Origin: Aplectana chamaeleonis
Lineage: Eukaryota; Nematoda; Chromadorea; Rhabditida; Cosmocercidae
Reading direction: 5' to 3'
NCBI GenBank assembly: GCA_029168955.1
Contig: JAPDOI010001507.1
Coordinates: forward strand, 107,875-171,874
Length of the DNA stretch: 64,000 nucleotides
Every line of letters starts with the position of its first letter. Positions within the stretch are counted from its first letter, which is position 1. A program made the translations under genes and the position numbers. The notes beneath the pieces are model-generated. The model had not been told where the DNA came from. It searched no databases and saw nothing but the letters and a program-made list of their open reading frames with translations. Shown piece after piece: positions 34,054-44,259 of this stretch.

Positions 34054-35023
34054 CATCAACGGCGAAGTTGAACAGGACGCTCCCTTGTCGACCTGGAGTA
34101 CGCCGACGACATTGTGTTATTCGCTGAAAACAACGCAAAACTGCAAAGGATTGTGAACCTCGTTTCGAAGTATGCCGCAGCCTATGGACTTCGTCTTCGT
34201 CCCGACAAATGCAAGCAGATGTGGGTCTCTCAGAGGCCTTCAACTGGAGTTTGTGTGGACGGACAACGTATCGAACTGGTGGACGATTTCTGTTATTTGG
34301 GCTGTTTGCTGAAGAACGATGGTAGTTATGCAGCGGATATTCGACAACGATGTGCGAAAGCTACGTCTGCATTCAATTCTCTAACCAAGTGTTTGTGGTC
34401 TACCACCATCGCGAAGGAAGTCAAGTTGCGCGTCTACCTATCCGCTATTCGCCCTATCATGATGTACGGATCGGAGACGTGGGCAGCACCGAAAACGCAG
34501 ATGGAAAGGTTGGATTGCACGGAGAGGAAGCTTTTAGGCGTTTGCTTGGATATTTCTGGCCGCGTGTATGCCATAACGAAGACCTTTACAAAGGAAATCG
34601 ACGCAGTACATCAACGCTTGACACGAGGGAGGTGCCAGCATCTCCTAACGCCATCTCAAGCAGCAATGGAAAGTCGACTTCGACTGCTCGGGCATATACT
34701 AAGAAGAACGCCGGATCGTCTCGTACAACACGCTTTAAAAATGCTTCCAAATCCTGTCTGGAAACGGCCACCTGGGCGTAGGCGAAAGTTCTGGACGGAT
34801 GTGGTTAAAGAGGATTTAAAGTCACTCGGCATCGAAAGACAGTTCAGGCGCGATGTTTCGTTTCGCAGGAAATGGAATAGTGACAGCTGGATGGAATGTG
34901 TTCAAATTGTGGCTGAAGACCGTGAAAAATGGACACGGCTGACTACTAGGACGGCACACCTCGGTGAAGATGCGGAATGACCGCGTCAGGCGAAAGCCAA
35001 CCGATTAAGTCAGTAAGTAAGTC
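34054..35023 (+). mobile_element. 5'-truncated RTE-type LINE inserted in CR1 ORF2 (11-bp target duplication)
   Basis: 970 bp flanked by perfect direct repeats ATAGAAGGTAT (34043-34053 and 35024-35034). It begins just upstream of the RT catalytic box and ends in a short 3' tail with AGTAAGTAAGTC. Short tandem 3' tails are usual for RTE. Target-primed insertion explains the 5' truncation. Confidence 0.95.
34072..34980 (+). pseudogene. RTE reverse transcriptase C-terminal fragment
   Basis: About 302 residues, an intact frame but lacking everything 5' of the RT palm. It starts right before YADDIVLFAE (34096-34125), the catalytic YADD box. RT-thumb and C-terminal RTE motifs follow: CYLGCLLKNDGSY, IRPIMMYGSETWA, MESRLRLLGHILRRTPDRL and RPPGRRRKFWTDVVKEDL. 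It ends at TGA 34978-34980, followed by only 43 bp of 3' sequence. The upstream TGA at 34069 confirms that this is not a native start. It probably belongs to the same broad family as the element at 1-1668. Confidence 0.92.
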
Positions 35024-35034
35024 ATAGAAGGTAT

Positions 35035-35998
35035 ACAGCTCTTTTTATGGCCAAACTCCGTAAATTCAATAGAAATGTCGAGAAGAGAGTCATTGAAACG
35101 GGTAACAAAAATGGATTCTATAGGTTGATAAATGAAAGGCTCTCCATGTCTTATCGTATCGTGAGCCTAGAGAAAGACCAATGTATTGTATTCAGAGATG
35201 CTGAAAAAGCAAATTTGCTGGCAGAGGAGTTTTTGAAGTCGTTTGTCGAAGACAACCACTCCCTGCCTAACTTTAACGTAACCGTTGATCATCCTATAAA
35301 CACCTACCCTATTTTCACTCCATCCCAGGTTTACGAAGCCATTCTCAAGTGTCCCAGATACTATTCGTGGACCCCAGATAACGCACCATTTACTTTTATT
35401 CTAAACACTGCGCACATAATTGCGGGCCATTTGGCCTACATCTTTAACCAATCACTGATGCAAGCCGAGGTTCCTTTGCGATGGAAACACAGCTTTGTCA
35501 CTCCAATCCTCAAAAAGCCACCGTCAGACAGATGCGAAAACTACAGACCGGTGAGCATAACGTCCACCCTTTGTCGACTTTTCGAGAGACTACGTAAACC
35601 TCATCTCGAATATCATCTTGAAAAAAGTTCTATAATCCCGCAAAGCAACATGGGCTCATCAAGGGGAGACCAACAGAATCCAACCTGCTTGAAAGTTTGA
35701 ATGATTGGACCCTGATACTAGATGAAAAGCGTAGTTGTGGCATCATATATTTTGACTTTCAGAAAGCATTCGATCGTGTAAGTCATGAAAAATTTATTCG
35801 TAAATTTCTATTATTGAAGTTCCACCCTACTGTGGTCCAATGGATCTCGAACTTCCTTAAAGGACGAACATTCCAAGTCCGAGTTGGAAAAAGTTTCTCT
35901 GAAGCATTCCCCATCTCGAGCAGCGTACCTCAGGGAAGTGTCTTATCACTACTTCTATTCATCGTTTACATAGCAGACCTTCCATCCCAATTACAGAT
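35035..35998 (+). pseudogene. CR1-type LINE ORF2, reverse transcriptase part 1, frameshifted and interrupted
   Basis: Coding resumes in frame after the RTE insertion (RRY...MAKLRKFNRN). RT motifs: PILKKPPSDRCENYRPVSIT, CRLFERL, then an indel near 35645, then LNDWTLIL, FDFQKAFDRVSHEKF (first catalytic Asp), WISNFLKGRTFQVRV, VPQGSVLS and LLFIVYIADLP. At 35990-35998 it is split by the element at 35999-40436. The next coding bases are at 40446 in the same frame. Confidence 0.9.
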
Positions 35999-36010
35999 TA
36001 GAGTGAGGAC

Positions 36011-36445
36011 CGAATATTCGAGTTCGAATAAATATTCGAATTTTTCGAACTAATTTTTATTCGAACAATCGAATATTCGAAAAGTGTGAATATTCGAACA
36101 TTATTCGAATTCGACTATTCGCAAAAGGTGAAAATTCGAACATTATTCGAATTCGACTATTCGCAAAAGGTGAAAATTCAGACATTATTCGAATTCGACT
36201 ATTCGGGAAGGTGAATATTCGAATATTATTCGAATTCGACTATTCGGGTAAGGTGAATATTCGAATATTATTCGAATTCGACTATTCGGGAAAGGTGAAT
36301 ATTCGAATATTATTCGAATTCGACTATTCGGGAAAGGTGAATATGCGAATATTATTCGAATTCGACTATTCGGGAAAGGTGAATATTCGAATAATATTCG
36401 AATTCGATTATTCGCAGAGATGAGTATTCGAACGTTATTCCAATT
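36011..36445. repeat. 42-bp TTCGAA-rich minisatellite, left subterminal array
   Basis: About eight units of 41-43 bp containing ATTCGAATTCGACTATTCG followed by (G)AAAGGTGAATATTCG. Inner units are nearly identical; outer units have GCAAAAGG. The 14-residue repeat ORFs on both strands are by-products. Confidence 0.95.
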
Positions 36446-36449
36446 TGAA

Positions 36450-37922
36450 TACCCGAGCTGGTTTAACAAAAAATATGAAAATCAGCTCTAATGTATGAAG
36501 GAATCGACATACCTTTCAAGACTCTTCTCTTCGTCAGTCTCTTCATTACTCCATTATTCCATTTTCCCGAACGCAAGAACTAAATTTTTTCCCCACACCG
36601 TCTGATGAGGCTACTAGGGCGGTTCTAACAGGGGGAGCCATATGGCAATCGCACTTGGTCACTCCCATTTTTCCATGCCGCTGGGCAATGATAACATCAA
36701 CCACAGCTTCGTTGCGTGGAGCCATGTACTCCACCAACCCTCACCTCTGGGCAGGTGAAGGGGGAACCTGCATCATTGGGAAAACCGGTGACAACCGGCG
36801 AAACGCCCCGAGGCACAGGAGGAGACGCGAATACGTGGGGGTGGGGTTTATCCCTCCGTTGACCAATCACCCACGTCTTAAGGGGTGGAGAGACGTCTAT
36901 CGATTGGCCGACGGAGCAATAAACTCCGCCCCGCACTCCGATCTCCCCCCCAGTGCGCGCCCCGAAAAAAATGAAAGTCACCCAACATTCATGCAAGTCA
37001 TTTTCAAGATTGTGTGGGTGTCACTGCCGGTTTTTCGTCCATAACTTTTTTGTGCTTGGAGATAGAATTCTGAGTCAACTTGTGCTTCCAGTTTGAATTT
37101 CTATTCTCGATCCTTCAGCCTAATTCATTTTACGAAACACCGGTTTTTCGCCTATAACTCTTTGACCTGGTGAGGGTTGTTTTTGAAATCTACGTAAAAT
37201 TCTGCGTCGAATGATATTTCGGATTCCTAACTTTGCTCGCTCCATACTCTGAGAGGATCCCCCGCGATCGTTCACGGATAGAATCTCCGGTTTCTGGTAG
37301 GGGCCGAGAGGATTCTAGCATGGGACTATCGCGCAACGATCGCGAAATTCTGCCAGTCTCAAACCGAGAGTGTACCGCGTTCGTTCATCGATGCTCCCAC
37401 GATGCTCTATAGCAAAACCGCGAAGAGTCGAGCCTGGGCCTATCACGGAACGATTGCGAGATCCTACCAGTTTCAACCTGAGGGCGAATCGCGTCTATAC
37501 ATTGTACGTATTCGGGGCATTACATCGCGGATCCGCGACGAACCGAGCTTGGAACTATCGCGGGACGATCGCGAGATTCTTCCAGCCTTCTGATGGTACC
37601 GCATCCAGGCCCTCTCGATGTTTCACCCGAGCGAGTGTTGCCTATCAGATCAACACGAAGCTATAAGGTATTGCCCTCGCCGCATTTCGCGCTGCTTTAC
37701 AAATCTGCACAACATGATAACGCGGGAGCGGGGGAGACGATCACGGTACCATCGCGGATCGCGAGTGCACCACGGTATTAGCGCGGTAAACCTCTCAACG
37801 ATCGCGGTATTATCACGGTATGAGAACGAGAATGTCAACGGATGAGTCGATTGGGTAACTATCGCGGAACGAACGCGAATCACGGGAGCATCACGGTACT
37901 AGCGCAAAAGATTCTCTCAGAG
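36450..37922. other. interior of the TIR element, left half
   Basis: Contains an inverted pair CTCCGTTGACCAATC / GATTGGCCGACGGAG (36856-36915), a duplicated CCGGTTTTTCG phrase (about 37027 and 37141) and the 115-bp tandem repeat listed separately. No transposase or other gene recognised. Confidence 0.5.
37260..37605. repeat. 115-bp tandem repeat, CGATCGCG-rich, three diverged units
   Basis: CTATCGCG/CTATCACG followed by AACGAT(C/T)GCGA and a CCAG recurs at 37326, 37440 and 37555, spacing 114-115 bp. Further ATCGCGG/ATCACGG words continue to about 37900. Confidence 0.7.
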
Positions 37923-39112
37923 TAAGCCAGCCTGGTCGGTGGAGCCGAGCCCCGTTGTTGGCTCAAGTAGAACTCGCCGCCTCTCATTTAAAGGCAGTGT
38001 TCACGATGATTTTCATCCTCGAGTTTTTCACATAAAACAATGCGCTGGCCTCCAAGTGTTACCAAAATTACGAAGAAATGGCGAGAAACGCATCAAGTCC
38101 AGAATACTTTCACACGTAGAGTTTACTTCAGGACATCGTGGTTTCAGACTGATGGTAACGTGTGCCATGTCACCAGGAACGCTAAATTGGGCCTAACCAC
38201 TCTAGAGCACAGGAGAAGAAGGTTTGATATGATAATGATGTATAAAATCATTCATGGGAGTGCTGGTATCAAGGCTAGCCGGCTGTTCAACCTGAGATCG
38301 TCAACCACCAGGGGAGCGCCGGTGAAATTGGGCCTCGTTGGGGCCAGGCGGAATGTAAGACAGCACTGTATTGTCAATAGGGCGGGGTCTGAATTCAACA
38401 AATTACTTCGGTCAGGCTTGGTAGTTGGGAAGTTCACTGAATTCAAAAAGGCGCTTGAGAGTTATCTGTTGTCCCAGGAGCGATGTTCGTAAGATCTCAT
38501 CCCTTCATGGTGCCGGTGTTGCCTCGTATATAGTCAGTTTATCGATTTGCTTTATTATTGTCCTCTATCTTTAATCTTTTTCAGTTGCCGTTTAGGTGTT
38601 TCGTTTTGTTGTTTGTCTATCACACGGTTCTACCGTGTAATAAATCAAATCAAATCAAATCAAATTAAAACGTCGTATTTCAGTGACATTATTCTTTAAC
38701 ATGGGCCAGTTGTCCGGTCGGATAAACATGTTAATGGTGTTTGTCACCGTTGGAAAACTGTGTCAATCGAAAATAGAAGAATATTTCATGCAAAGCAGAA
38801 TCAGTTAGGGCTCTAAGGAAGGAACGGAGCAATAGAGAGTAAAGAATTGCAAAGGACGCGTCCACAAAAGATTCCATTGTCACAACAAACAATTCCTGTG
38901 ATACTTAAGAGGCGGGGGCATACTTCAGGGTTTCGCGTACGTCTGTTGCGTTTTTCTCAATTTCTACGTCATTTTAGATCTACCCGGGGGCCAGTTAATC
39001 GATATAGCGAATAATTTCAAAATTAAAGATTATCGTGAACACTGCCTTTAAACCATAGAGGCGAAAGCACCCTATGGAGATAACTATGAAGCTCGGCTCC
39101 ACCAATCTCGCT
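37923..39112. mobile_element. inverted-repeat MITE with TTTAAAGGCAGTGTTCACGAT ends, nested in the TIR element
   Basis: The left end (TAAGCCAGC...GGTGGAGCCGAGC ... TTTAAAGGCAGTGTTCACG at 37923-38010) is inverted on the right (CGTGAACACTGCCTTTAAA at about 39034-39052, GCTCGGCTCCACC ... GCTGGCTTA to about 39118). The AGGCAGTG core sits at TTAA on both sides, as in the MITEs at 18652 and 42648, but inversion extends past the TTAA. Either the TIR is longer here or two elements are nested. It hosts a LINE 3' fragment. Confidence 0.65.
38180..38668 (+). mobile_element. CR1-type LINE 3' end fragment, 5'-truncated
   Basis: The frame to the stop at 38490-38492 reads LGLTTLEHRRRRFDMIMMYK, then IIHG, a hallmark of the C terminus of CR1/L2-like RT proteins. 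It then has NLRSSTTRG, RNVRQHCIVNRAGSEFNKL and FKKALESYLL. The 3' untranslated part ends in a small hairpin, ACACGG-TTCTA-CCGTGT (38622-38638), and the tail (AAATC)4 (38642-38665). Such a 3' stem plus short tandem tail is what target-primed LINEs use. Where the fragment begins is estimated from the protein; no target duplication found. Confidence 0.8.
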
Positions 39113-39194
39113 GGCTTATGGGGCACGCAAAGTTAGTAAGGTCCTCGAATGGGTCTTCGCAGCTGCGCGATAATGCTATGGATGCTTAAATTAT

Positions 39195-40415
39195 TTGTCA
39201 TTCGAATATTCGAATTTCAAATATTCGTTCGTTCGAAATAAAATGAACGAATTTATTGGAAATTCGTTCGTTCGGAATAAAAATGAACGAATTTATTCGA
39301 AATTCGTTCGTTCGAATAAAAAGGAACGAATTTATTCGAAATTCGTTCGTTCGAAATAAAAAATGAACGAATTTATTGGAAATTCGTTCGTTCGGAATAA
39401 AAAATGAACGAATTTATTCGAAATTCGTTCGTTCGGAATAAAAAAGGAACGAATTTATTCGAAATTCGTTCGTTCGGAAAAAAAAATGAACAAATTTATT
39501 CGAAAATCGTTCGTTCGGAATAAAAAATGAACGAATTTATTCGAAATTCGTTCGTTCGGAATAAAAATGAACAAATTTATTCGAAATTCGTTCGTTCGGA
39601 AAAAATTAACGAATTTATTCGAAATTCATTCGTTCGGAATAAAAAATGAACGAATTTATTCGAAATTCGTTCGTTCGGAATAAAAAATGAACGAATTTAT
39701 TCGAAATTCGTTCGTTCGGAATAAAAAATGAACAAATTTATTCGAAATTCGTTCGTTCGGAATAAAAAATGAACGAATTTATTCGAAATTCGTTCGTTCG
39801 GAATAAAAAATGAACGAATTTATTCGAAATTCGTTCGTTCGGAATAAAAAATGAACGAATTTATTTGAAATTCGTTCGTTCGGAATAAAAAATGAACGAA
39901 TTTATTCGAAATTCGTTCGTTCGAAAAAAATGAACGAATTTATTCGAAATTCGTTCGTTCGGAATAAAAAATGAAGAAATTTATTCGAAATTCGTTCGTT
40001 CGGAATAAAAAATGAACGAATTTATTCGAAATTCGTTCGTTCGGAATAAAAAATGAACGAATTTATTCCAAATTCGTTCGTTCGGAATAAAAAAAGAACG
40101 AATTTATTCGATCGTTCTTTCGGAATAAGAAATGAACGAATTTATTCGAAATTTGTTCGTTCGGAATAAAAAATGAACGAATTTATTCGAAATTCGTTCG
40201 TTCGGAATAAAAAATGAACGAATTTATTCGAAATTCGTTCGTTCGGAATAAGAAATGAACAAATTTATTCGAAATTCGTTCGGTCGGAATAAAAAATGAA
40301 CGAATTTATTCGAAATTCGTTCGTTCGGAATAAAAAATGAACGAATTTATTCGAAATTCGTTCGTTCGAAATAAAAAATGAACGAATTTATTCGAAATTC
40401 GTTCGTTCGGTCTCT
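39195..40415. repeat. 41-bp TTCG-rich minisatellite, right subterminal array
   Basis: About 29 units built from GAACGAATTTATTCGAAATT, then CGTTCGTTCGGAATAAAAAAT. Length varies from about 36 to 42 bp through the A-run and small deletions (for example 40108-40114). Each unit contains TTCGAA and overlapping TTCGTTCG words. Confidence 0.95.
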
Positions 40416-40445
40416 TTTTAAAAAGTCCTCACTCTAATTACAGAT

Positions 40446-40545
40446 GGATGGAACTAAATGTAAAATCTATGCAGACGATGTTAAAATCTATCGGGAAGTA
40501 TCTTTATTGATGGACATTGCTCTGGTACAGTGTGCAATTGACAGA
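40446..40545 (+). pseudogene. CR1-type LINE ORF2, RT catalytic box fragment
   Basis: Right after the 9-bp duplication the RT frame resumes with GTKCKIYADDVKIY, the catalytic YADD box, and about 18 further residues. After 40545 the expected RT thumb is not recognisable. The 3' part is lost or degraded. Confidence 0.88.
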
Positions 40546-42647
40546 ATTCATTTTCTTCTTCCTTCTTCCATTTTTCATTTTTGCCAAACGAGAAAAATTA
40601 TCACTATTTTTTTATAGGCTGACTCTTTGTGGGTTCAGTCAAAAGCTAGGGCGCTCAAATTTTGGCTGTCAACAGGTCTATAGATTGGAATCAGAAAAAA
40701 GTTTGTGGAAAAAAGTATGTTTTGAAACGCTACAAATCGTTCGAAAATCATTTCTGTATAGACCACCTCCGGACTTGGTACTTTTTGGATCTCCCCCTAG
40801 TGGTGAGCATCTACACATCAAGCTTTGGGATAAGAATTTGCCAGCAGCCAAACAGAAGGATAGAAGATGCGATTTAGCCAGTGTAGGTTGGCCCTTATCA
40901 CGACCGTTCTCCATGTAAAGAGTTTGGGAGCCAGAGCTCCTCAAGGACGCCTAATGCTTCACCTGTCTTTGATTGATATGAAAGTCTTAACAGCTCCCCT
41001 TGATTCAGAGTAGATCGAATCATGCGACCCAACCCGAATATCTACATACGTGGGCTCCACTATGTTATGAAGTATATACGTCCGTTACAGAGCATTTGAT
41101 ATTTTGCGCGATGAGCACATCAAAACTGGAGACGTGATGCACGGAAACTACATTTTTCTTCACTTATTTATCATGGTAATTAAACTAAGAAAACCCATTA
41201 TGGTTTGCATCATTTTTCACGGCGTGAATTGTTTGACATTTGTATGGTGCACAAGCTTTAGAACGGGATGTCTGGCGCCAAATTTTCACACTTCTTCAGT
41301 ATAGTCTCCTCAAAAACACGAGGTGGGGAAAGGAAAATATCATTTGCGAGGCCGAAAACCACAATAAGATGCAAATTCTTTACAGTAAGGGCGGGTTCAG
41401 CGTATCTTCGTGTCAGTAAAACCACACTCACTTCCAGTTCAATGATAACATTCAAGCGGGGAATGGCCAAACTCTTGCTCAAATCATAGGCGTTTTTTGC
41501 GTATTTAAGCTCATGTTTATTGATTCGAGTTTTTTTCTTTTTAAGCGTGTGTCTTATACAGCGTACCTAAATAATTAAATAAATAAAAAAAAATTTCAAT
41601 TACAACTACACAGATGTTTACCAGACCGAAGTGATAAAAAATGGCGAGCCTCAGTAGTGAGGAGCGTGTGAGGGATATGAGCTTCGTGAGCATAGTCTTA
41701 CAGCTTGCATTAGTACCAGCATCAAAGCACACAGTGCTGTTAAATAGCGTATGCGAATGTAGCGCGGAATACTTAAATGCAGACAGAACAAGACATAGCA
41801 AAAGCTCTGTGATAGTCGCTTTCCTGCGCTTTATTTAGTATTCTTCTTGTATCAGAGCTCAATATTCTGGAAAACAATGCTTTCGTCTTAGCAAAACGAT
41901 TGAGGGAGAAGAAAATTGGAAATTTCTTCATAATTTGTAGGGTTTAACATAGTTGAATAAAGACAGGATCAGGGAAGGAAATCGTTGCTGGCCATTCTGC
42001 TGAAAAAGACTTTTTCCTGATTATGCTAGTCAAGAGAAACGAGCTGTGAAGTGCAAGATGCTTCATACAGGTAGTTTCAATTTCTCCACAATCTTCAGCT
42101 GAAGTGGAAGCTTCGTTAGCCTTCAATCCTAATTTATTTTCCCGTCATAAAATCATCCATTTTCGATTTAATCTTTAGTCATTAATGATGACGAGTCTCG
42201 AAAAGTCTTTTAAAGTTTCAGACCAGCTCAGGGCCGTTAGTGAACTTTCAAGTCAGACCACTATCTCAACAGACTTTTTTCAGATAACCGAATATCTAAC
42301 AGTTTTGCTTTGCGAAAGAGTTATAATTTGGCAATTTAGTATTTGTGCGAACCTCGTTGAAAGAAGTAAAAAATTTCAAGCTACCGATTTGGCGTAGGAA
42401 TAAACTCGAAAGAAGCGCTGAAAATTCAGTAAAATGATTCATCATTGAATTGGCTGTGCTCTTGTTTACTAAACAAAAAAATTGAGTGAAACATTGAGCA
42501 ACCAAATCACGTGCTTCTAACTTAGCACACACGCTTATTCTTGTGACTGCAATTCTCTTAATTCACGTCATCCGCATTAACACACTACTTGATGATATTT
42601 TCACTTTCACTAATTAATAGTCCTTCGGAAGCGAACGGATTAAACAA
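40546..42647. other. unassigned stretch
   Basis: No gene, RNA or clear repeat is recognised. Part of 40546-41000 may be decayed 3' LINE sequence. The 133-residue frame at 40517-40918 has no domain that I recognise. Confidence 0.4.
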
Positions 42648-43112
42648 TTAAAGGCAGCATACACGCTCGTAAACGTGGTCGAGCTAACAACGTAAATCGA
42701 ATCGTATGGCCCACAACATAATGCCTACGCATTTTGAAGAGTCAAAGACGACCCAAAATGCCGTTACAGGAGTAGCAATTTCGGCCCCGCCCGTATTTTC
42801 ATGCCCCCTGTATTTGCGCTTTTCCACCAATGCAGGGTTGCTGGGTCACCTTCGCCTTCAGTAACGTGTGTGGTTCACTTGTTAGGCAAGTCACCAGCAG
42901 TACCGTCGGTGAAGATGACCCAGCAGCCCTGAGTTACAGGAAAAGAGCAAATACTGGGGGCGTGAAAATACGGGCGGGGCCAAACTTGCTACTCCTGTAG
43001 CGACATTGGGAGCCGTGTTCGACGTAGGCGTTGTTTTCTGAGCCATACCATTCTATTTCCGTTGTAATCTTGAATACGTTTACGAGCGTGTGTGCTGCCT
43101 TTAAGTAATGTT
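42648..43112. mobile_element. fold-back MITE, nearly all inverted repeat, TTAA-bounded
   Basis: The left end TTAAAGGCAGCATACACGCT, then CGTAAACG, is inverted on the right as CGTTTACGAGCG, then TGTGTGCTGCCTTTAA. Homology continues inward (CTACGC...; GTTACAGGAGTAGCAA; GGCCCCGCCCGTATTTTCA; GCTGGGTCA), giving arms of about 210 bp around a small centre near 42875. Both outer ends are at TTAA. No coding sequence; piggyBac-type target use is inferred. Confidence 0.85.
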
Positions 43113-43114
43113 CG

Positions 43115-43480
43115 AGAATCATTATTTCTGAATATTTGGGGTAGGAGACAGAGCCTAATTTAGCAAGGACCTGAGACTTGCAAACCCAAACTGCAAGCAT
43201 TGGCTTGATTTCGTGAAAGAGAAGCGCATGATTCGCTTTTCCAATGTCACACTCAATTTTCGCTATTTAGGGGCTATTCAAACTTCCAACCTCCCGCTCT
43301 GCCAGAGCGGTCCGCGCGGACGAAGAGGTGAGTATGAATGAAATTTTATGCATCCCGCGCATCTCGCGCGCCACAGCGGTGTTGCTTGGCCATTCATACT
43401 CCCCTCTCGCACCGCCGAGGTTTTTGTTGGTTGGATTACTCGTTGCACTAAATTCTGTCATATGAAAGTAGGAGGGCCTC
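43115..43480. other. unassigned stretch
   Basis: No gene seen. Lies between the fold-back MITE and the small 42-bp array. Confidence 0.4.
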
Positions 43481-43735
43481 AGTGAAAGCGCGCAATACGC
43501 TTTAGAAAGGGCGCGAGACCTCAGTGGGAGTGTGCAAGACGCAGTAGAAAGCGTGTGGGACCGATGTGGAAGTGTGCCGGATGCCGCGAAAAGTATTCAA
43601 CTCCGCAGTGGGAGTGCGCAGGACGCCGGGAAAAAATTGTGGGATCAAAGTGGGGGTGCGGGGGAGGCCGCAGAAAGTACGTGGGACCCAAGTGGGAGTG
43701 CGCACGACGTCGTAGAAAGTATACGGATTAAAAAT
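43481..43735. repeat. 42-bp minisatellite, six diverged units
   Basis: Exactly 42-bp units starting GTGGGAGTGYGCA (first unit GTGAAAGCGCGCA) and containing GACG(C/T)CGTAGAAAG. They are open as a 14-residue repeat (for example SGSAQDAGKKLWDQ). Unit divergence is high, so the array is old. The second half of the unit resembles the complement of the large satellite. Confidence 0.85.
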
Positions 43736-43924
43736 GGGTGCGCGCGTGCGCAGATGTTTGGGAAAGTTGCAATTGAATGTGCAACACAAGGGTCAACCCG
43801 CCTCCACGCGAAAGGTACGCAAGAAATCGACAAGGTTGTCGTGCGATTATAATTCTTGGCTCAAATATAGTTAGAGGGGGTCACTGAAGATTCAGTTCTG
43901 AAAATCGCTCCAGCCGCTAAGCGC

Positions 43925-44258
43925 CTCCGATATCGCACAAGAACGTAAGTTACTCGAGTTGGCGCTAAAGTTTTCTAAGTGTAGACTCCACTTTCGCTAC
44001 ATCTTGACAACCGGTGGTGCTGTTTTTCTGCTTTGTAGTCCAGGCAGATCCTCAACTGCTGAACCCTGGAGAACGACGGTGTGTGAATGAAGACACACCG
44101 CTCTCCACTTCTTTTCTGTTCTACTCTTTATCTATTGGGTATCATCATTTTTGTTTACGAGATCCGAATGGGGGCTGTATAACATCACTCCCGAGATTAC
44201 GGTAGCCCCGTTCTGGCGCACTTAACTTACGTTCTTGCCCAATATCGGTATCCCAGGG
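43925..44258. mobile_element. MITE-like element, about 35-bp inverted ends
   Basis: CGATATCGCACAAGAACGTA, then AGTTACTCG, then GGCGC (about 43928-43972) is inverted at about 44207-44256 (GGCGCACTTAACTTACGTTC, then TTGCCCAATATCG). The interior has no ORF with a known domain. Confidence 0.6.
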
Positions 44259-44259
44259 T

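Larger units (their letters stand above)
35999..40436. mobile_element. 4.4-kb TIR element in CR1 RT, 12-bp TIR and 9-bp target duplication
   Basis: Ends TAGAGTGAGGAC (35999-36010) and GTCCTCACTCTA (40425-40436) are perfect inverted repeats, flanked by ATTACAGAT on both sides (35990-35998, 40437-40445). Precise removal rejoins the RT frame right before its YADD box. TTCGAA/TTCG-rich minisatellites sit inside both ends. No transposase is visible, so it is non-autonomous. The 9-bp duplication fits Mutator-like elements best. The TAGAG start is reminiscent of hAT, but those make 8 bp. Its interior carries another inverted-repeat element (37923-39112). Confidence 0.92.

Noticed and set aside
34114..34980. 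RTE fragment as an intact gene
   Set aside because: The open frame begins just before YADD, lacks endonuclease and most of the RT, and is bounded by target duplications. It is a 5'-truncated insertion.
36185..36469. Repeat ORFs with FEYSP or FEFDYS units
   Set aside because: Arise from the 42-bp TTCGAA minisatellite, open on both strands.
40517..40918. 133-residue ORF after the RT box as the LINE C terminus
   Set aside because: It does not show RT-thumb or CR1 C-terminal motifs such as those seen at 38180-38492.
43502..43852. Possible 14-residue-repeat protein (SGSAQDAGKKLWDQ type)
   Set aside because: Open on both strands because the unit is 42 bp. High divergence without clear codon-position bias by eye; kept only as a minisatellite.
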